Assembly: GCA_938743325.2 (NCBI GenBank)
Contig: OW568894.1
Span: forward strand, 186,001-250,000
Source of the DNA: Pycnococcus provasolii
Lineage: Eukaryota > Chlorophyta > Pseudoscourfieldiophyceae > Pseudoscourfieldiales > Pycnococcaceae
DNA: 64,000 nt
Reading direction: 5' to 3'
The translations under genes were made by a program, and so were the position numbers. Below are positions 39,978 to 49,341 of this stretch, in pieces (the stretch's first letter is position 1; each line of letters begins with the position of its first letter). Below the pieces are notes generated by a model. That model was not told where the DNA came from and did no database searches. It saw only the letters and a program-made list of their open reading frames with translations.

Positions 39978-41630
39978 ATGGCCGCGCCCATGGCCGTTGG
40001 TGCGCGTTTTCCAGCAAGATCTGCATCTGCCTCAAGATCTGCGTGTTGTTTCTCTCAACGTGGGGCGTCATCTTGCGGCCGTCCTGTGTTTGGAGGGTTA
40101 CGGTGTGCTCCTGTGTCTTTGGTTTCGGCTCTTCCGCCTGCTGCCTTGTGCGCTGCTCCTCGCTTCGTCCACGGCTTTCTTAGGGGCGGCGGGGTTAGGG
40201 GCTCAGTTACTTCGCATTCAGCGAGAAGAAGAAGATGTGATGGTGCTACGCCGTGCGTCTTGGTGGCGTTCTGGGGGCTTGGGGTCAGGCTTGGCCACGT
40301 GCGTGGTCGCGGCATTGGTGGTGGCCAGGTGTGCGCCCCTTGTGGTGTCCGCGCACGCCGAGCTCGGCACGCACACGCGGCCGCGGCACATGACGGAGGA
40401 AGCGTGATTGGTGACCTGACATACGGCGGCCGAGACACGTACGGCGACACGCACATGGAGGACTGGCGTGCAAACGAGTGGAAGCGATTGCAGGCGATGG
40501 GAGCGGCGCGCGCGGGAAACGGTCTGCTTCTGACGCGTGGCACGTGGGACTTCTCGACGCTAACGCAGAAACAGTACGTGCTCACAGGCGTGCTTGAGTT
40601 CTGGAACACGACGAATCGGTCGGAGTTGTTCGTCACGGAGTGCGACGCCACCGCGCGTGTCCTGGGAAGCGCACCGCTCGGTGGTGCGAGCGCGCGAGTG
40701 GACGTTCTGCCCATGCACGCCGACGACGACGACTACGGCGTGGATGCGATGGAACGCAACGACGGGTACTGGGTCGCCTACATCCTGAAGGCGGGTGGCA
40801 TGACGCGCGTGCGCGTCACGGTCACAGTAGACGCGGGTGCGGAAGACGGCGCGCCGAATCTGCCCGACGTGCTGGAGAGCTGCGCGGTTCGCATTCGGTA
40901 CGTCTCATACGGCCCAAAGGGACGGCGTGAGTGCTCGCAGCACGTCGTGCTACCTCTCCGCGGGGCGACGAATGCAGGCGCCAACTACGACGGCAGCACG
41001 GTGATCCCTGTGAAGACGCACCTGCTATGCCATCTGGACGAGCCCGTCTCGACGCTCGTCGCGTACGCGAAGCCTTTCGTGCGTTCTCCCGAGGATGTCG
41101 TGACGATTGGCGAGAGTCCGCTTGCACTCATGCAAGGTCGGTACCGTCACCCGGATACTGTCGTTCCTGGTTTGGTCGCGCGAGCGAGCTGTCGTCTCTT
41201 CCAGCCGACAAGCAGCCTGGCGACGGCTTGCGGCATGCAAAGCTTGGTGGACGCCGTGGGTGCTCGACGTGTTGCTTTCGCGACGTTGGGTGGAATCGCG
41301 TCGCGGCTTGTGATGGTGCGCGGCGGCTTTTATCGACTTGCGGGACGGCAGGCGCGTTTGGTGGACGACGTGACGGGAACGCTCGCACCTTACGATCAGT
41401 TCATATGCCTTGGACCGACGGACGTCGACGACTTCGTGCGTCTCGCGAGCGAGCAGCTTGGATGCGGCGTGGCTGTTGTGGACGTGAATGATTTAAGTCA
41501 TCAGAAGGGCACGATCCACATCCTCGCATCGAGCCAGGGCGTGAGCTCGCTTGACGTGAACGAGAGGCTTTTGAGCAATCCAGCAGGCAACGGCGCGCAG
41601 CAGACGCCCATTGTCGTGTTGAGAAAGTAA
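39978..41630 (+). CDS. F420-0:gamma-glutamyl ligase-like protein (cyanobacterial/plastid type)
   Basis: 550 aa. The first ~110 residues are Ala/Ser/Arg/Pro-rich and read like a plastid transit peptide plus linker. The conserved body starts near 'WDFSTLTQKQYVLTGVLEF'. The C-terminus 'GCGVAVVDVNDL', 'ILASSQGVSS' and 'SNPAGNGAQQTPIVVLRK' resembles the end of cyanobacterial proteins annotated as coenzyme F420:L-glutamate ligase family. Whether a true F420 reaction occurs is doubtful, as algae are not known to use this cofactor widely. The N-terminal 110 aa overlap another long open frame (39997-40407), so the exact first exon is uncertain. Assignment is from memory of the family's C-terminal motif. 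Confidence 0.6.
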   Translation: MAAPMAVGARFPARSASASRSACCFSQRGASSCGRPVFGGLRCAPVSLVSALPPAALCAAPRFVHGFLRGGGVRGSVTSHSARRRRCDGATPCVLVAFWGLGVRLGHVRGRGIGGGQVCAPCGVRARRARHAHAAAAHDGGSVIGDLTYGGRDTYGDTHMEDWRANEWKRLQAMGAARAGNGLLLTRGTWDFSTLTQKQYVLTGVLEFWNTTNRSELFVTECDATARVLGSAPLGGASARVDVLPMHADDDDYGVDAMERNDGYWVAYILKAGGMTRVRVTVTVDAGAEDGAPNLPDVLESCAVRIRYVSYGPKGRRECSQHVVLPLRGATNAGANYDGSTVIPVKTHLLCHLDEPVSTLVAYAKPFVRSPEDVVTIGESPLALMQGRYRHPDTVVPGLVARASCRLFQPTSSLATACGMQSLVDAVGARRVAFATLGGIASRLVMVRGGFYRLAGRQARLVDDVTGTLAPYDQFICLGPTDVDDFVRLASEQLGCGVAVVDVNDLSHQKGTIHILASSQGVSSLDVNERLLSNPAGNGAQQTPIVVLRK

Positions 41631-42272
41631 TACAGCTGTTCAAAAAAGAATGTCCCGGAACGGTGGGTAATTTCCTTACAGTAGTTGGACCCTCTAACTC
41701 CCTTAATCTTGTAACCATTCTTAAGGTCAACTTCCCCTTGCTTCCACAGAGGTAACTTACTTACGATAGTTTGCTCCGTGACCACTCACTCTTACATACA
41801 TACATCGACAAGTCTTACTACCGTCTAAAGGTACCGGTACTTACGTGGCGCAGTGGCGCTGCCTCAAGTGGCTTTCTCCCCCGGGGGAGTTCTTCGGCTC
41901 TTAGGGCCACCACTAGGGATACGCGACTTGACGTCAACTGCAAGTGCATGTAAGCTTTTTCCAAAATCCAAGGTGATCAATCTCTTTTGCAAAGGTCCAT
42001 GGCACGGACTACAAAACCAACCCCGAACCCCTACGATAACCCCGAATTCAACCAGAAAAGAACCATGAAAAAGGAAACCCCTAACTAGATTGACGGGGAC
42101 TTGATCCGGTATCCCCTTTTCTCTTCCGGAGAGTCTGTACTGAGCCCTGGGCGCCGCCGTCGTGCTCGAAACCACCCTCCTGAACCCTCCATCCTCCTGT
42201 CGCCGACGCCACCAGTGCGTGCGCTCGTGCTTGTTCATTCTTGGCCTTTGTTAGTACCACTTTTCTTTCATC
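41631..42272. promoter_or_regulatory. Upstream region of RPS13 with AAACCCCTAAC
   Basis: No gene seen. AAACCCCTAAC (42075-42085) lies about 190 bp before the ribosomal protein start; in plants telo-box-like words are common in ribosomal protein promoters. Further CCCCGAA words occur at 42022 and 42043. Confidence 0.5.
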
Positions 42273-42894
42273 ATGGGTCGCATGCACAGCAAGGGCAAGG
42301 GCATGTCGTCCAGTGCCCTCCCCTACAAACGCACGCCGCCATCCTGGCTGAAAATCACCCACCAGGAAGTCGTCGACTCCATCTGCCGACTCGCACGTAA
42401 GGGTATGACGCCGTCGCAAATCGGGGTGACGCTTCGTGATCAGCACGGTATCGCGCAGGTGGGATCCGTGACGGGATCGAAAATCGTGCGCATCCTTAAG
42501 GGAAACGGACTCGCGCCGGAACTGCCGGAGGACCTCTTCCAACTCATCAAGAAGGCGGTCTCCATCCGAAAGCACCTCGACCGCAACCGCCGCGACAAGG
42601 ACTCCAAGTTCCGCCTGATTCTCGTCGAGTCGCGCATCCACCGTCTGGCACGCTACTACCGAGGAGTGAAGGTACGTTCTCTCTGACTTCTTCGTGGTGT
42701 TGATGTTGCAAACGTAATGGGCGAAAGAAGGCGGCACTCTGGCATCGTATTTCTAAAACAATAATCAAGGACTAACAGATACTACCAAACACACACAACA
42801 ACGACATAACTCACTTCACCTTTTGCAGAAACTGCCTGGTAACTTTAAGTACGAGTCGTCCACCGCGTCGACGCTGCTCACCCAGGCTAGCTAA
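42273..42894 (+). CDS. RPS13: 40S ribosomal protein S13 (uS15)
   Basis: Two exons, 42273-42671 and 42829-42894, joined at G|GTACGT and TTTTGCAG|A, give a 154-aa protein. It begins [20 protein letters not shown], contains '[15 protein letters not shown]' and ends [15 protein letters not shown], as in eukaryotic cytosolic S13 (about 151 aa). The intron is 157 bp. It binds 18S rRNA in the small subunit. Without the splice the frame would end six codons later in the intron, so the splice is required for the conserved C-terminus. TGTAA is at 42939. Confidence 0.97.
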
Positions 42895-42938
42895 AGTTGG
42901 CGGCGTTTTTTTCCTCACGGCATCGCTCGTTCGTGTGT

Positions 42939-42943
42939 GTAAC
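42939..42943 (+). terminator. TGTAA polyadenylation signal
   Basis: TGTAA 45 bp after the RPS13 stop. Confidence 0.5.
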
Positions 42944-43041
42944 GACTTCACCAAAACTTTTGGTTCACTTCAAGGCGTCGTGCGCGCGCGCTCCAACAAT
43001 CAAACATACAAACATACAAACTGACGACGACGACGACGACG

Positions 43042-43692
43042 ATGTTGACGACGGTGAGTGACGCTCATTCTCGACGTCCTGTCGATCAAGTCAAAAGTCG
43101 TAGTCTTCCCCAACCACCGTTCGTTAGCCTTCATTCTCATCTTCACTCTCCATTTCCTGTCAATATGGCTCCTTTCGTAGGGACGATAACCACCACCACC
43201 ACCACCACCACCCGTGCGCGTGTTATGCTTGCGCCGTCCATCCGTACGACGAGGAATGCGACGTGCCACGCGTCCTTGACATTCGTAGCCATGAAAACTC
43301 ATCAGCCACGCTGTGTCGTACCGCGTCCTCGTCACTCGGGCGCAGGTGCCGTTGCTGTGCCAACTATTCGCCATAGTCGTTTCTTACCGCGCTGCGCTGC
43401 AGCTCAACACACGCCTGCTTTATCGTCGAAAGAGAAAAAGGAAATCAGAAGTCGCGCCAATGCCATGGGTAAGCAGTGCGTGGTATTTCAGCTCGGAAAG
43501 AACGGTGCGACGGAAGCGGCCATGCAAGCGGTCGACGACTGCGTGACTGCGAACGAAATCATACGCGTGAAGATCGTTGGCAGCTGTCCTCTCAGCTTAG
43601 ACGAGGCGACTGAGGCGATGGAAACGTCCATTCCAGGCGCGGTTGTTGTCGGGCATATTGGAAATACGTTGTACCTGTACAAGCCAAAGTAA
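43042..43692 (+). CDS. CRM-domain (YhbY-like) RNA-binding protein, probably plastid
   Basis: 216 aa. The last 75 residues form a CRM/YhbY domain: 'VVFQLGKNGATEAAMQAVDD', 'ANEIIRVKIVGSC', and 'IPGAVVVGHIGNTLYLYKPK'. The Gly-Lys-Asn-Gly loop corresponds to the GxxG motif. The first ~130 residues are Thr/Ser/Arg-rich with few acids, typical of an organelle transit peptide; an internal ATG at 43165 is an alternative start. Bacterial YhbY binds pre-50S ribosomes and plant CRM proteins aid group II intron splicing and ribosome assembly in plastids. Its stop lies 31 bp from that of the convergent THUMPD1 gene. Confidence 0.85.
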   Translation: MLTTVSDAHSRRPVDQVKSRSLPQPPFVSLHSHLHSPFPVNMAPFVGTITTTTTTTTRARVMLAPSIRTTRNATCHASLTFVAMKTHQPRCVVPRPRHSGAGAVAVPTIRHSRFLPRCAAAQHTPALSSKEKKEIRSRANAMGKQCVVFQLGKNGATEAAMQAVDDCVTANEIIRVKIVGSCPLSLDEATEAMETSIPGAVVVGHIGNTLYLYKPK

Positions 43693-43723
43693 AATACTAC
43701 TGTGACACTCACTCCTTTGCAAC

Positions 43724-44728
43724 TCAAGTCTTGGCGCGCTTCGCGTCTGCGCCCTCCTCCTCCGCCTTGTCGTCCGCCTTCCTTTTCTTGGCAGCCTCCT
43801 TCTCAGCCAAGCGTTTTTCGCGTTCGTTCTGGCCCATGCGTTCTTCCGGAGGTTTCGCGAGCTCGCTCATGTTCCACTTTGCGAGTTCGTAGTAGTCGTG
43901 CACGACGGTGATGGCGGCGCTGTTTTTGACGTGCGTGACGATGATGACAATCTGAGGTCGGTCGAGGTTGACGACGTGTCTTTTTGGAACGCTGTCGACG
44001 ACGGCATTAATAACGCCGAGTCTGTCTAGTTTGGTGCATATGCGGTGGTCATAAATCACGGCGTAGCGATACACGGGCAAGTCTTGTGCCGTATCGTTCG
44101 GGTCGCCGAAGTGTCTGGCTATGATGGGTGCCGCACACGCCTTGATGTCGTCGAGTTTGGCGACGCAGACGTCTTCGACGGGCAGGAATCGGTTGAGCCA
44201 TCGGCTTTTGCACCTTCGTGTTTTGTCGACGTCGTCCATGATGGCACGCACGGTATCGTGGACGCGCGTCGGTAGCGGTTTGGCGTCGTTTTCGTTCTTG
44301 GCGTGTTCCGTCGCGACCATGTACAGCGTCCCTCGACTTCCAATGTCCACACGTTTGAACGGCGCGTTCTCGCGTCTGCTTTTCGCGCGCAGGTCTTTGA
44401 GTTCCTCCTCGAGTGCTTTCGACACGTCAACGTCAGCAGATGCGGAGGTTGGCTTATCTTTTTCACCTTCTTTCTTTTTGTCGTCAGAAGCTTCGGCACC
44501 CCCACCCCCAGCTGCTGAGTCACCACCGGTAGGATTCGAGGAGGCAGACGTCCAGAATTCGTCCATCATACGAAACACGTCAGAAACACACTTATTTTCA
44601 CACCGGTCTGCACATGACAGTAGAAATCCACACGACGATCGGGGAAGTTCGTCACCCCCTAACGAGTTGTTGTTGTAGTAACGACCACGGGAACGACCAC
44701 CACCTGAACCACCACCACGAGGAGCCAT
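43724..44728 (-). CDS. THUMP-domain protein, THUMPD1/TAN1 type
   Basis: 334 aa from ATG 44728. The N-terminal half is Gly/Arg-rich then acidic/Lys-rich. From about 150 the THUMP region reads 'KSRWLNRFLPVEDVCVAKLD', then 'DLPVYRYAVIYDHR', 'VNLDRPQIVIIVTHVKNSAA' and 'DYYELAKWNMSEL', matching TAN1/THUMPD1, the tRNA-binding adaptor for N4-acetylcytidine formation with NAT10/Kre33. The tail is Lys/Arg/Glu-rich, nucleolar-type. It is divergent from deoxyhypusine synthase across an AAACCCCGAA array. Confidence 0.85.
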   Translation of the reverse strand: MAPRGGGSGGGRSRGRYYNNNSLGGDELPRSSCGFLLSCADRCENKCVSDVFRMMDEFWTSASSNPTGGDSAAGGGGAEASDDKKKEGEKDKPTSASADVDVSKALEEELKDLRAKSRRENAPFKRVDIGSRGTLYMVATEHAKNENDAKPLPTRVHDTVRAIMDDVDKTRRCKSRWLNRFLPVEDVCVAKLDDIKACAAPIIARHFGDPNDTAQDLPVYRYAVIYDHRICTKLDRLGVINAVVDSVPKRHVVNLDRPQIVIIVTHVKNSAAITVVHDYYELAKWNMSELAKPPEERMGQNEREKRLAEKEAAKKRKADDKAEEEGADAKRAKT

Positions 44729-44897
44729 ACGAGCAAGGAGGGGAGCACACACGATACACGACTGGTCACCACCTGGATGGAGGGAGGGGGGCAGATTCGG
44801 CGAATGGCGAATGGCGAATGGCGGCGGCGCTGTGGTCCCTGGAAGTCTGGAACACCCCCAGGGGGGCCAAGTGCCAACCCCAAAACTCCTCTCAAGG

Positions 44898-45119
44898 AAA
44901 CCCCGAACTCAATGCAATGAAACCCCGAACTCCTCTCCATGACTGAAACCCCGAACTCAATGCAATGAAACCCCGAACTCCTCTCCATGACTGAAACCCC
45001 GAACTCCTCTCAAAGAAACCCCGAACTCCTCTCCATGACTGAAACCCCGAACTCAATGCAATGAAACCCCGAACTCAATGAATGAAACCCCGAACTCAAT
45101 TCAATGAAACCCCGAATGA
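44898..45119. repeat. Array of about ten AAACCCCGAA units in a divergent promoter
   Basis: AAACCCCGAA recurs about ten times, with two alternating spacers (CTCAATGCAATG and CTCCTCTCCATGACTG). The unit equals the AAACCCCTAA motif of other promoters here with T changed to G. It sits between THUMPD1 (start 44728, minus) and deoxyhypusine synthase (start 45254, plus). Confidence 0.9.
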
Positions 45120-45253
45120 TATGGATTCGTGGAATTGGTTTGCCCATATGGCACTCCCATAGAACTATCATAGGCCGCCGCCATACATATATATCTTCAT
45201 TCATCACAGCCTGCCTTTCTTTTTATAAATCTCCTCGTCCATATAATTCAATC

Positions 45254-46456
45254 ATGTCCACAGTGCCTTCATCGAGCAATTCCTTCTTACCTACGGAACT
45301 GCAAACTGCCGTACTTGGTGGTTCGGAATCCATACCTGAATCCACACCTATCATCAAAGGATACGCATTCCCACCACCTCCTTCGTCAGCATCATCATCA
45401 TCGTCGTCATCAGTGGACTACGAGTTATTACTAGACGCCATGTTGACGACGGGGTTTCAAGCCACGCACTTTGCCATGGCGTGCGATGAAGTCACACGTA
45501 TGCTCACGTGGAGACTCTCGCAGGAAGATTTAGAAAATACACCAGAAGGACTGGAAATGAAAGAAGCGCTGAGAGACACGGAATTCGAAGATCCGGCAAC
45601 ACACAACGACGTACGCACGAAAATATTCCTAGGGTGCACGTCCAACCTCATCAGCAGCGGTGTGCGCGAATCAATCAGGTACCTCTGCCAGCACAAACTC
45701 ATCGACGTGCTCGTCACTACCGCCGGAGGAATCGAGGAGGACCTCATCAAGTGCATGGCGCCCACGTACGTCGGAGACTTCAACCTCAAAGGAAAAGAAC
45801 TCAGACCGAAAGGTTTGAACCGCATCGGAAACCTTCTGCTTCCCAACGACAACTACTGCAAATTCGAAGACTGGCTCATGCCTATCCTGGACGCCATGCT
45901 CAAGGAACAGCGAGAAGACGGCGTCGTGTGGACGCCGTCGCGCATGATTCGACGACTAGGAAAGGAAATCAATCACGAAGAATCTATCTACTACTGGTGC
46001 TACAAAAATGACATACCCGTCTACTGCCCGAGCATCACAGACGGATCCATTGGAGACATGCTGTACTTTCACACGTTCAAGTCTGGCGTCGACGACGACG
46101 CCAATCTAGGCGGCCAGACGCACATCGTGCTGGACATCGTGCGCGACATTCGAAGCATGAACAACGAGTCCGTGACGTGCAAGTGCTGGCGTCGCACAGG
46201 GGCTATCATACTCGGGGGCGGATTGCCGAAGCACCACATCTGCAATGCGAACCTCATGCGCAACGGCGCCGACTTCGCCGTCTTCCTCAACACCGCGCAG
46301 GAGTTTGATGGAAGCGACTCTGGTGCGAAGCCAGATGAAGCTGTGAGCTGGGGCAAGATCAAGATGGAAGCTAGGCCTGTGAAGGTTCACGGAGAGGCGA
46401 CATTGCTCTTCCCTCTACTCGTCGCGCGTACCTTCGCCAAAATTGGTAGATGGTGA
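45254..46456 (+). CDS. DHPS: Deoxyhypusine synthase
   Basis: 400-aa cytosolic enzyme that transfers the aminobutyl group of spermidine, NAD-dependently, to a lysine of eIF5A. Family motifs: '[15 protein letters not shown]' , '[14 protein letters not shown]', '[19 protein letters not shown]', '[19 protein letters not shown]', '[18 protein letters not shown]' and '[18 protein letters not shown]', which holds the active-site Lys. The ATG at 45254 gives a normal length; an upstream ATG at 45104 would translate part of the repeat array. TGTAA lies at 46479. Confidence 0.97.
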   Translation: MSTVPSSSNSFLPTELQTAVLGGSESIPESTPIIKGYAFPPPPSSASSSSSSSVDYELLLDAMLTTGFQATHFAMACDEVTRMLTWRLSQEDLENTPEGLEMKEALRDTEFEDPATHNDVRTKIFLGCTSNLISSGVRESIRYLCQHKLIDVLVTTAGGIEEDLIKCMAPTYVGDFNLKGKELRPKGLNRIGNLLLPNDNYCKFEDWLMPILDAMLKEQREDGVVWTPSRMIRRLGKEINHEESIYYWCYKNDIPVYCPSITDGSIGDMLYFHTFKSGVDDDANLGGQTHIVLDIVRDIRSMNNESVTCKCWRRTGAIILGGGLPKHHICNANLMRNGADFAVFLNTAQEFDGSDSGAKPDEAVSWGKIKMEARPVKVHGEATLLFPLLVARTFAKIGRW

Positions 46457-46478
46457 AGTTCAACTCAACAAAATTGAT

Positions 46479-46483
46479 TGTAA
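46479..46483 (+). terminator. TGTAA polyadenylation signal
   Basis: TGTAA 23 bp after the deoxyhypusine synthase stop; TTACA at about 46491 serves the convergent gene on the other strand. Confidence 0.5.
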
Positions 46484-46633
46484 TAATGCTTTACAAGATA
46501 ACTCTCTAATACAAACATCGAATTCATTACGTGTTTTGTGGATAGTGAATGTGAATGGTGTGAATGGACGACTGTTGGACAAAGTAAAGTACATTCAATT
46601 ACTGAATGAGCAATCACAATTGGCGTTTTTTTA

Positions 46634-47848
46634 TCACGCGGCATCAATCGCTGCAAGCTCTGCTGATGCCGCAGCATTCGTCGGATCAAGAGATACGACG
46701 TCGCGCAACTCGCGTGCGGCATCCGAAATGCAACCAAGCATTCGCAACGCGCACGCTCGCCTGAATCTCGCCTTGAGCAGCAGTGGCGTCCTTTCGTTCG
46801 CCATCTCCGGATTTTCGTGGAATGCAACAGCGCCGAGCGCGAACGCCGCCTCACAGTCGTCAAATGCGCCCTTAGCATCGTCGAGGGCAAGGCGCACAGC
46901 CGCTCGATTGCACCTGAGCGCCGCGGTGGTTGGGTGAGGCGCGGGAGGCGCGGCGAGACCTGCGGAGTACAGCGACTCCGCGAGTTCGTACTCCTTGCTG
47001 TTGAATGCATTGTTTCCACGGCGTTTGCACTTCTCCGCCTGTGGCATTTCAGCGAGCATTTTCTTCTTGCGCGCCTCGGTACGCCACAACTTCACACCCG
47101 CCTCTGTGACTTTTTTCCAAACTGCGTTGCAGTCTGTGACCCTTTCGAGGCGCAGCACGTCTCCTCTCTGAACATCCTGCGGCAGTTCGACGAGTGCGCG
47201 AAAGTAGTCGTCTTCGAGCACGAGGCACTTGATCGAAGCGAGCGACTTTCGCGCGGCGTAGAGCAGGCTTTTTGCGTCGACTTGTTCCAGCGACGTGAGC
47301 ACTTCGTCGGACAGGACTGCAAGTCGCACCCGCACGAGAGTCGTGGTTGGCGTCGCGAGCGGTCGCGAGATGGTTGGTCCTTTTTTTCCGAGTGCGTCGA
47401 GTCTGCTTTCGATTTCCGACGCGAGCTGCGGGTTAACTTCCGCGATGCCGTCGGCATATTCCTCGACACTGCGCGGCATATCCCTGACGGTTGCGTTTTC
47501 CCGTCTTTGTTTGCGTATCTCTTCCAGTTGCTGCGGCGTGAGCTGCGTCGCCGCATCTGACGACGAAGAATCCCCCGCCACGGACCATTGGTACGACGAC
47601 GACGACGAGTGAGAGTTATCCTCGTCGTCAATTTCCGTGCGAAACACCGCCGGACCGACGCGCGTGACTCGCACGACGTCGAGCACGACGCCACGGTTTT
47701 GGGCTGATTTGATGAGGAGTGCTATGCGTGCGGCAAGAGAGTTAGATGAGTGCTGGAGCGCCTTAGAGGAAGCGTCGTCGGCACAAGAGGCGGATCCCGT
47801 GTACGACTTGCCCTTTAAGTGCCCGGACGTGTACGTCCAACGAGGCAT
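46634..47848 (-). CDS. TPR protein, possibly membrane-anchored or peptidyl-prolyl isomerase-related
   Basis: 404 aa from ATG 47848. The C-terminal ~140 residues are tetratricopeptide-like: 'CKRRGNNAFNSKEYELAESLYSAGL'-type start, then 'CNRAAVRLALDDAKGAFDDC' and 'FRRACALRMLGCISDAAREL'. The middle (residues ~150-260) has a 'PQDVQRGDVLRLERV' segment but no domain I can name. Upstream of the ATG the same frame is open and reads a strongly hydrophobic IFLVVILIVTSSPILLIG, so a signal anchor from an upstream exon is possible. It is divergent from SRP9 (230 bp). Confidence 0.7.
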   Translation of the reverse strand: MPRWTYTSGHLKGKSYTGSASCADDASSKALQHSSNSLAARIALLIKSAQNRGVVLDVVRVTRVGPAVFRTEIDDEDNSHSSSSSYQWSVAGDSSSSDAATQLTPQQLEEIRKQRRENATVRDMPRSVEEYADGIAEVNPQLASEIESRLDALGKKGPTISRPLATPTTTLVRVRLAVLSDEVLTSLEQVDAKSLLYAARKSLASIKCLVLEDDYFRALVELPQDVQRGDVLRLERVTDCNAVWKKVTEAGVKLWRTEARKKKMLAEMPQAEKCKRRGNNAFNSKEYELAESLYSAGLAAPPAPHPTTAALRCNRAAVRLALDDAKGAFDDCEAAFALGAVAFHENPEMANERTPLLLKARFRRACALRMLGCISDAARELRDVVSLDPTNAAASAELAAIDAA

Positions 47849-47984
47849 ACCTATTAATAGAATAGGCGACGATGTCACGATGAGGATGACGACGAGGAAG
47901 ATTCGAGAAGAATGAAAGATGAGGTTCCCTCTCCAACCCCTATTCAGACGCGCGGTGATTAGGGGTTTGGGGAAATAGAAAGTA

Positions 47985-47998
47985 GGGGTTAGGGGTTT
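47985..47998. promoter_or_regulatory. GGGGTTAGGGGTTT motif in a divergent promoter
   Basis: Reverse complement is AAACCCCTAACCCC, with a second AGGGGTTTGGGG at 47960. It lies between the TPR gene (start 47848) and SRP9 (start 48078). Confidence 0.6.
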
Positions 47999-48077
47999 CT
48001 GAATTCTCGGGGGGAGCGCCGCCAGACCTCCACCTCCGGATCCTCCTCCCCTCTTCCCTCTTCATTCTTGTACCACC

Positions 48078-48410
48078 ATGGGCGGTCCTTCGTACTCATC
48101 CACATTAGACGAGTTCATCTTGAGGGCGGAGGCTGTTTTTAGGTCGTCGCCGTATCTGGCGAGGTACTCACTGAAGTACCGTGCGCGCGAAGGACGCCTT
48201 GTGTTGAAGATGACGGATAATTCTTCCGTCATAATGTACGCCACACACCAGGCGTCCGACTTACGCAAAATTGAACGATTCAATAACCGCATGTTCGCGC
48301 TCATGTCTAGAGGTACGTCGGCAGACACGGACTCCTTCCTCGCGCAACAGGAGGCGGAAGCGCAAGCGGCACACCTCGCAATGCTCGCGGGTAAGCCGGC
48401 GGCGCACTAG
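48078..48410 (+). CDS. SRP9: Signal recognition particle 9 kDa subunit
   Basis: 110 aa. 'STLDEFILRAEAVFRSSPYLARYSLKYR', split here as LDEFILRAEAVF and ARYSLKYR, then 'LVLKMTDNSSVIMYATHQAS' and 'DLRKIERFNNRMFALM' match SRP9, which pairs with SRP14 in the Alu domain that slows elongation. The Ala/Gln-rich tail after residue 85 is variable in the family. Length is normal. Its stop is followed four bases later by the start of a uracil phosphoribosyltransferase remnant in the same frame. Confidence 0.92.
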   Translation: MGGPSYSSTLDEFILRAEAVFRSSPYLARYSLKYRAREGRLVLKMTDNSSVIMYATHQASDLRKIERFNNRMFALMSRGTSADTDSFLAQQEAEAQAAHLAMLAGKPAAH

Positions 48411-48413
48411 CGG

Positions 48414-48721
48414 ATGTGCCTTGACCGCCTACCCAAGCAGTTCACCTCGGACGACCTCGTCGTTATCGCTGACCCGATGGTGGCAACCGGCGGTACCGCC
48501 ATCAACGCCGTCCGCGACGTGCTTGACCGCGGCGCGGATGTCAAGAATGTCAGGCTCGTGTGCGCGGTGTGTGCGCCTCCCGCGCTGACGAAGCTTGGTG
48601 ACGAGTTTCCAGAACTCATCATGTACAGTGCGATCGATGATTGACCCCCGAGCTCAACGATAAGGGGTACATCGTCCCAGGTCTTGGAGACGCGGGCGAC
48701 AGAGTGTATGGTACGGAGTAA
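48414..48721 (+). pseudogene. Uracil phosphoribosyltransferase remnant (C-terminal part)
   Basis: The frame reads the PRPP-binding loop 'VVIADPMVATGGTAINAV' and 'VRLVCAVCAPPALTKLGDEF', as in plant/bacterial UPRTase (salvage of uracil to UMP). The N-terminal half is absent. Around 48635-48655 the frame shifts twice (a short GAT duplication and an extra C in a C run), after which 'GYIVPGLGDAGDRVYGTE' completes the normal C-terminus, with stop at 48719-48721. It is a host gene relic joined head-to-tail to SRP9. Confidence 0.8.
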
Positions 48722-49341
48722 GCTGTGACTGCTCATTCAATTGTCTAATAGATTTTACTTTATTCGTCCAACGGTCGTGCATGCACACAATTCACATAAA
48801 TTGTAGTACACCAGTGCCTCGAGCCGGGTAACTCTTCTTGAAAACTTTACTTAACTGCAGCCGAGTTGAAAAGGACGACGACACCAACCGTGTTCCTTCT
48901 CCTCCTGTTGAGACTTAATTTAGCTTTGAGCGGCGAACCACCACCACCATATCCATTTTTAACAACCGCGGTTACAGCGCCACCATGTGCTCGCGCGGCG
49001 TGCAGTCGCGTGGCAGCGTCTCGTGCTCCTGTGTGAGGTTCTCGGCCCGAAGCTCTCTCCCTATTCGCGTCTCGCCTTTGAGGCTTCGACCGGGTCGATC
49101 TCTCGCACGTCACACAAGGTTATTCTTTAGAACTACGCCAGTCGCCCGTACGCCACGCTAGAATGACGTCGGTGTATAATAGGAACTTTTAGCACACGTG
49201 TTATTCTGTGTACATACATACGACACGTTCTAATTATGCATTTAAGAAGATGCAATATCAACATAAGACATACGCTAGATTCAATTTTTATCGGTACATA
49301 ATTTGCATGTCTACAAAAGAACACCAAAATTTGTTTTAGTG
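48722..49341. other. Gene-free intergenic region
   Basis: About 0.6 kb, AT-richer near 49190-49330. Nothing supportable seen on either strand. Confidence 0.5.
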
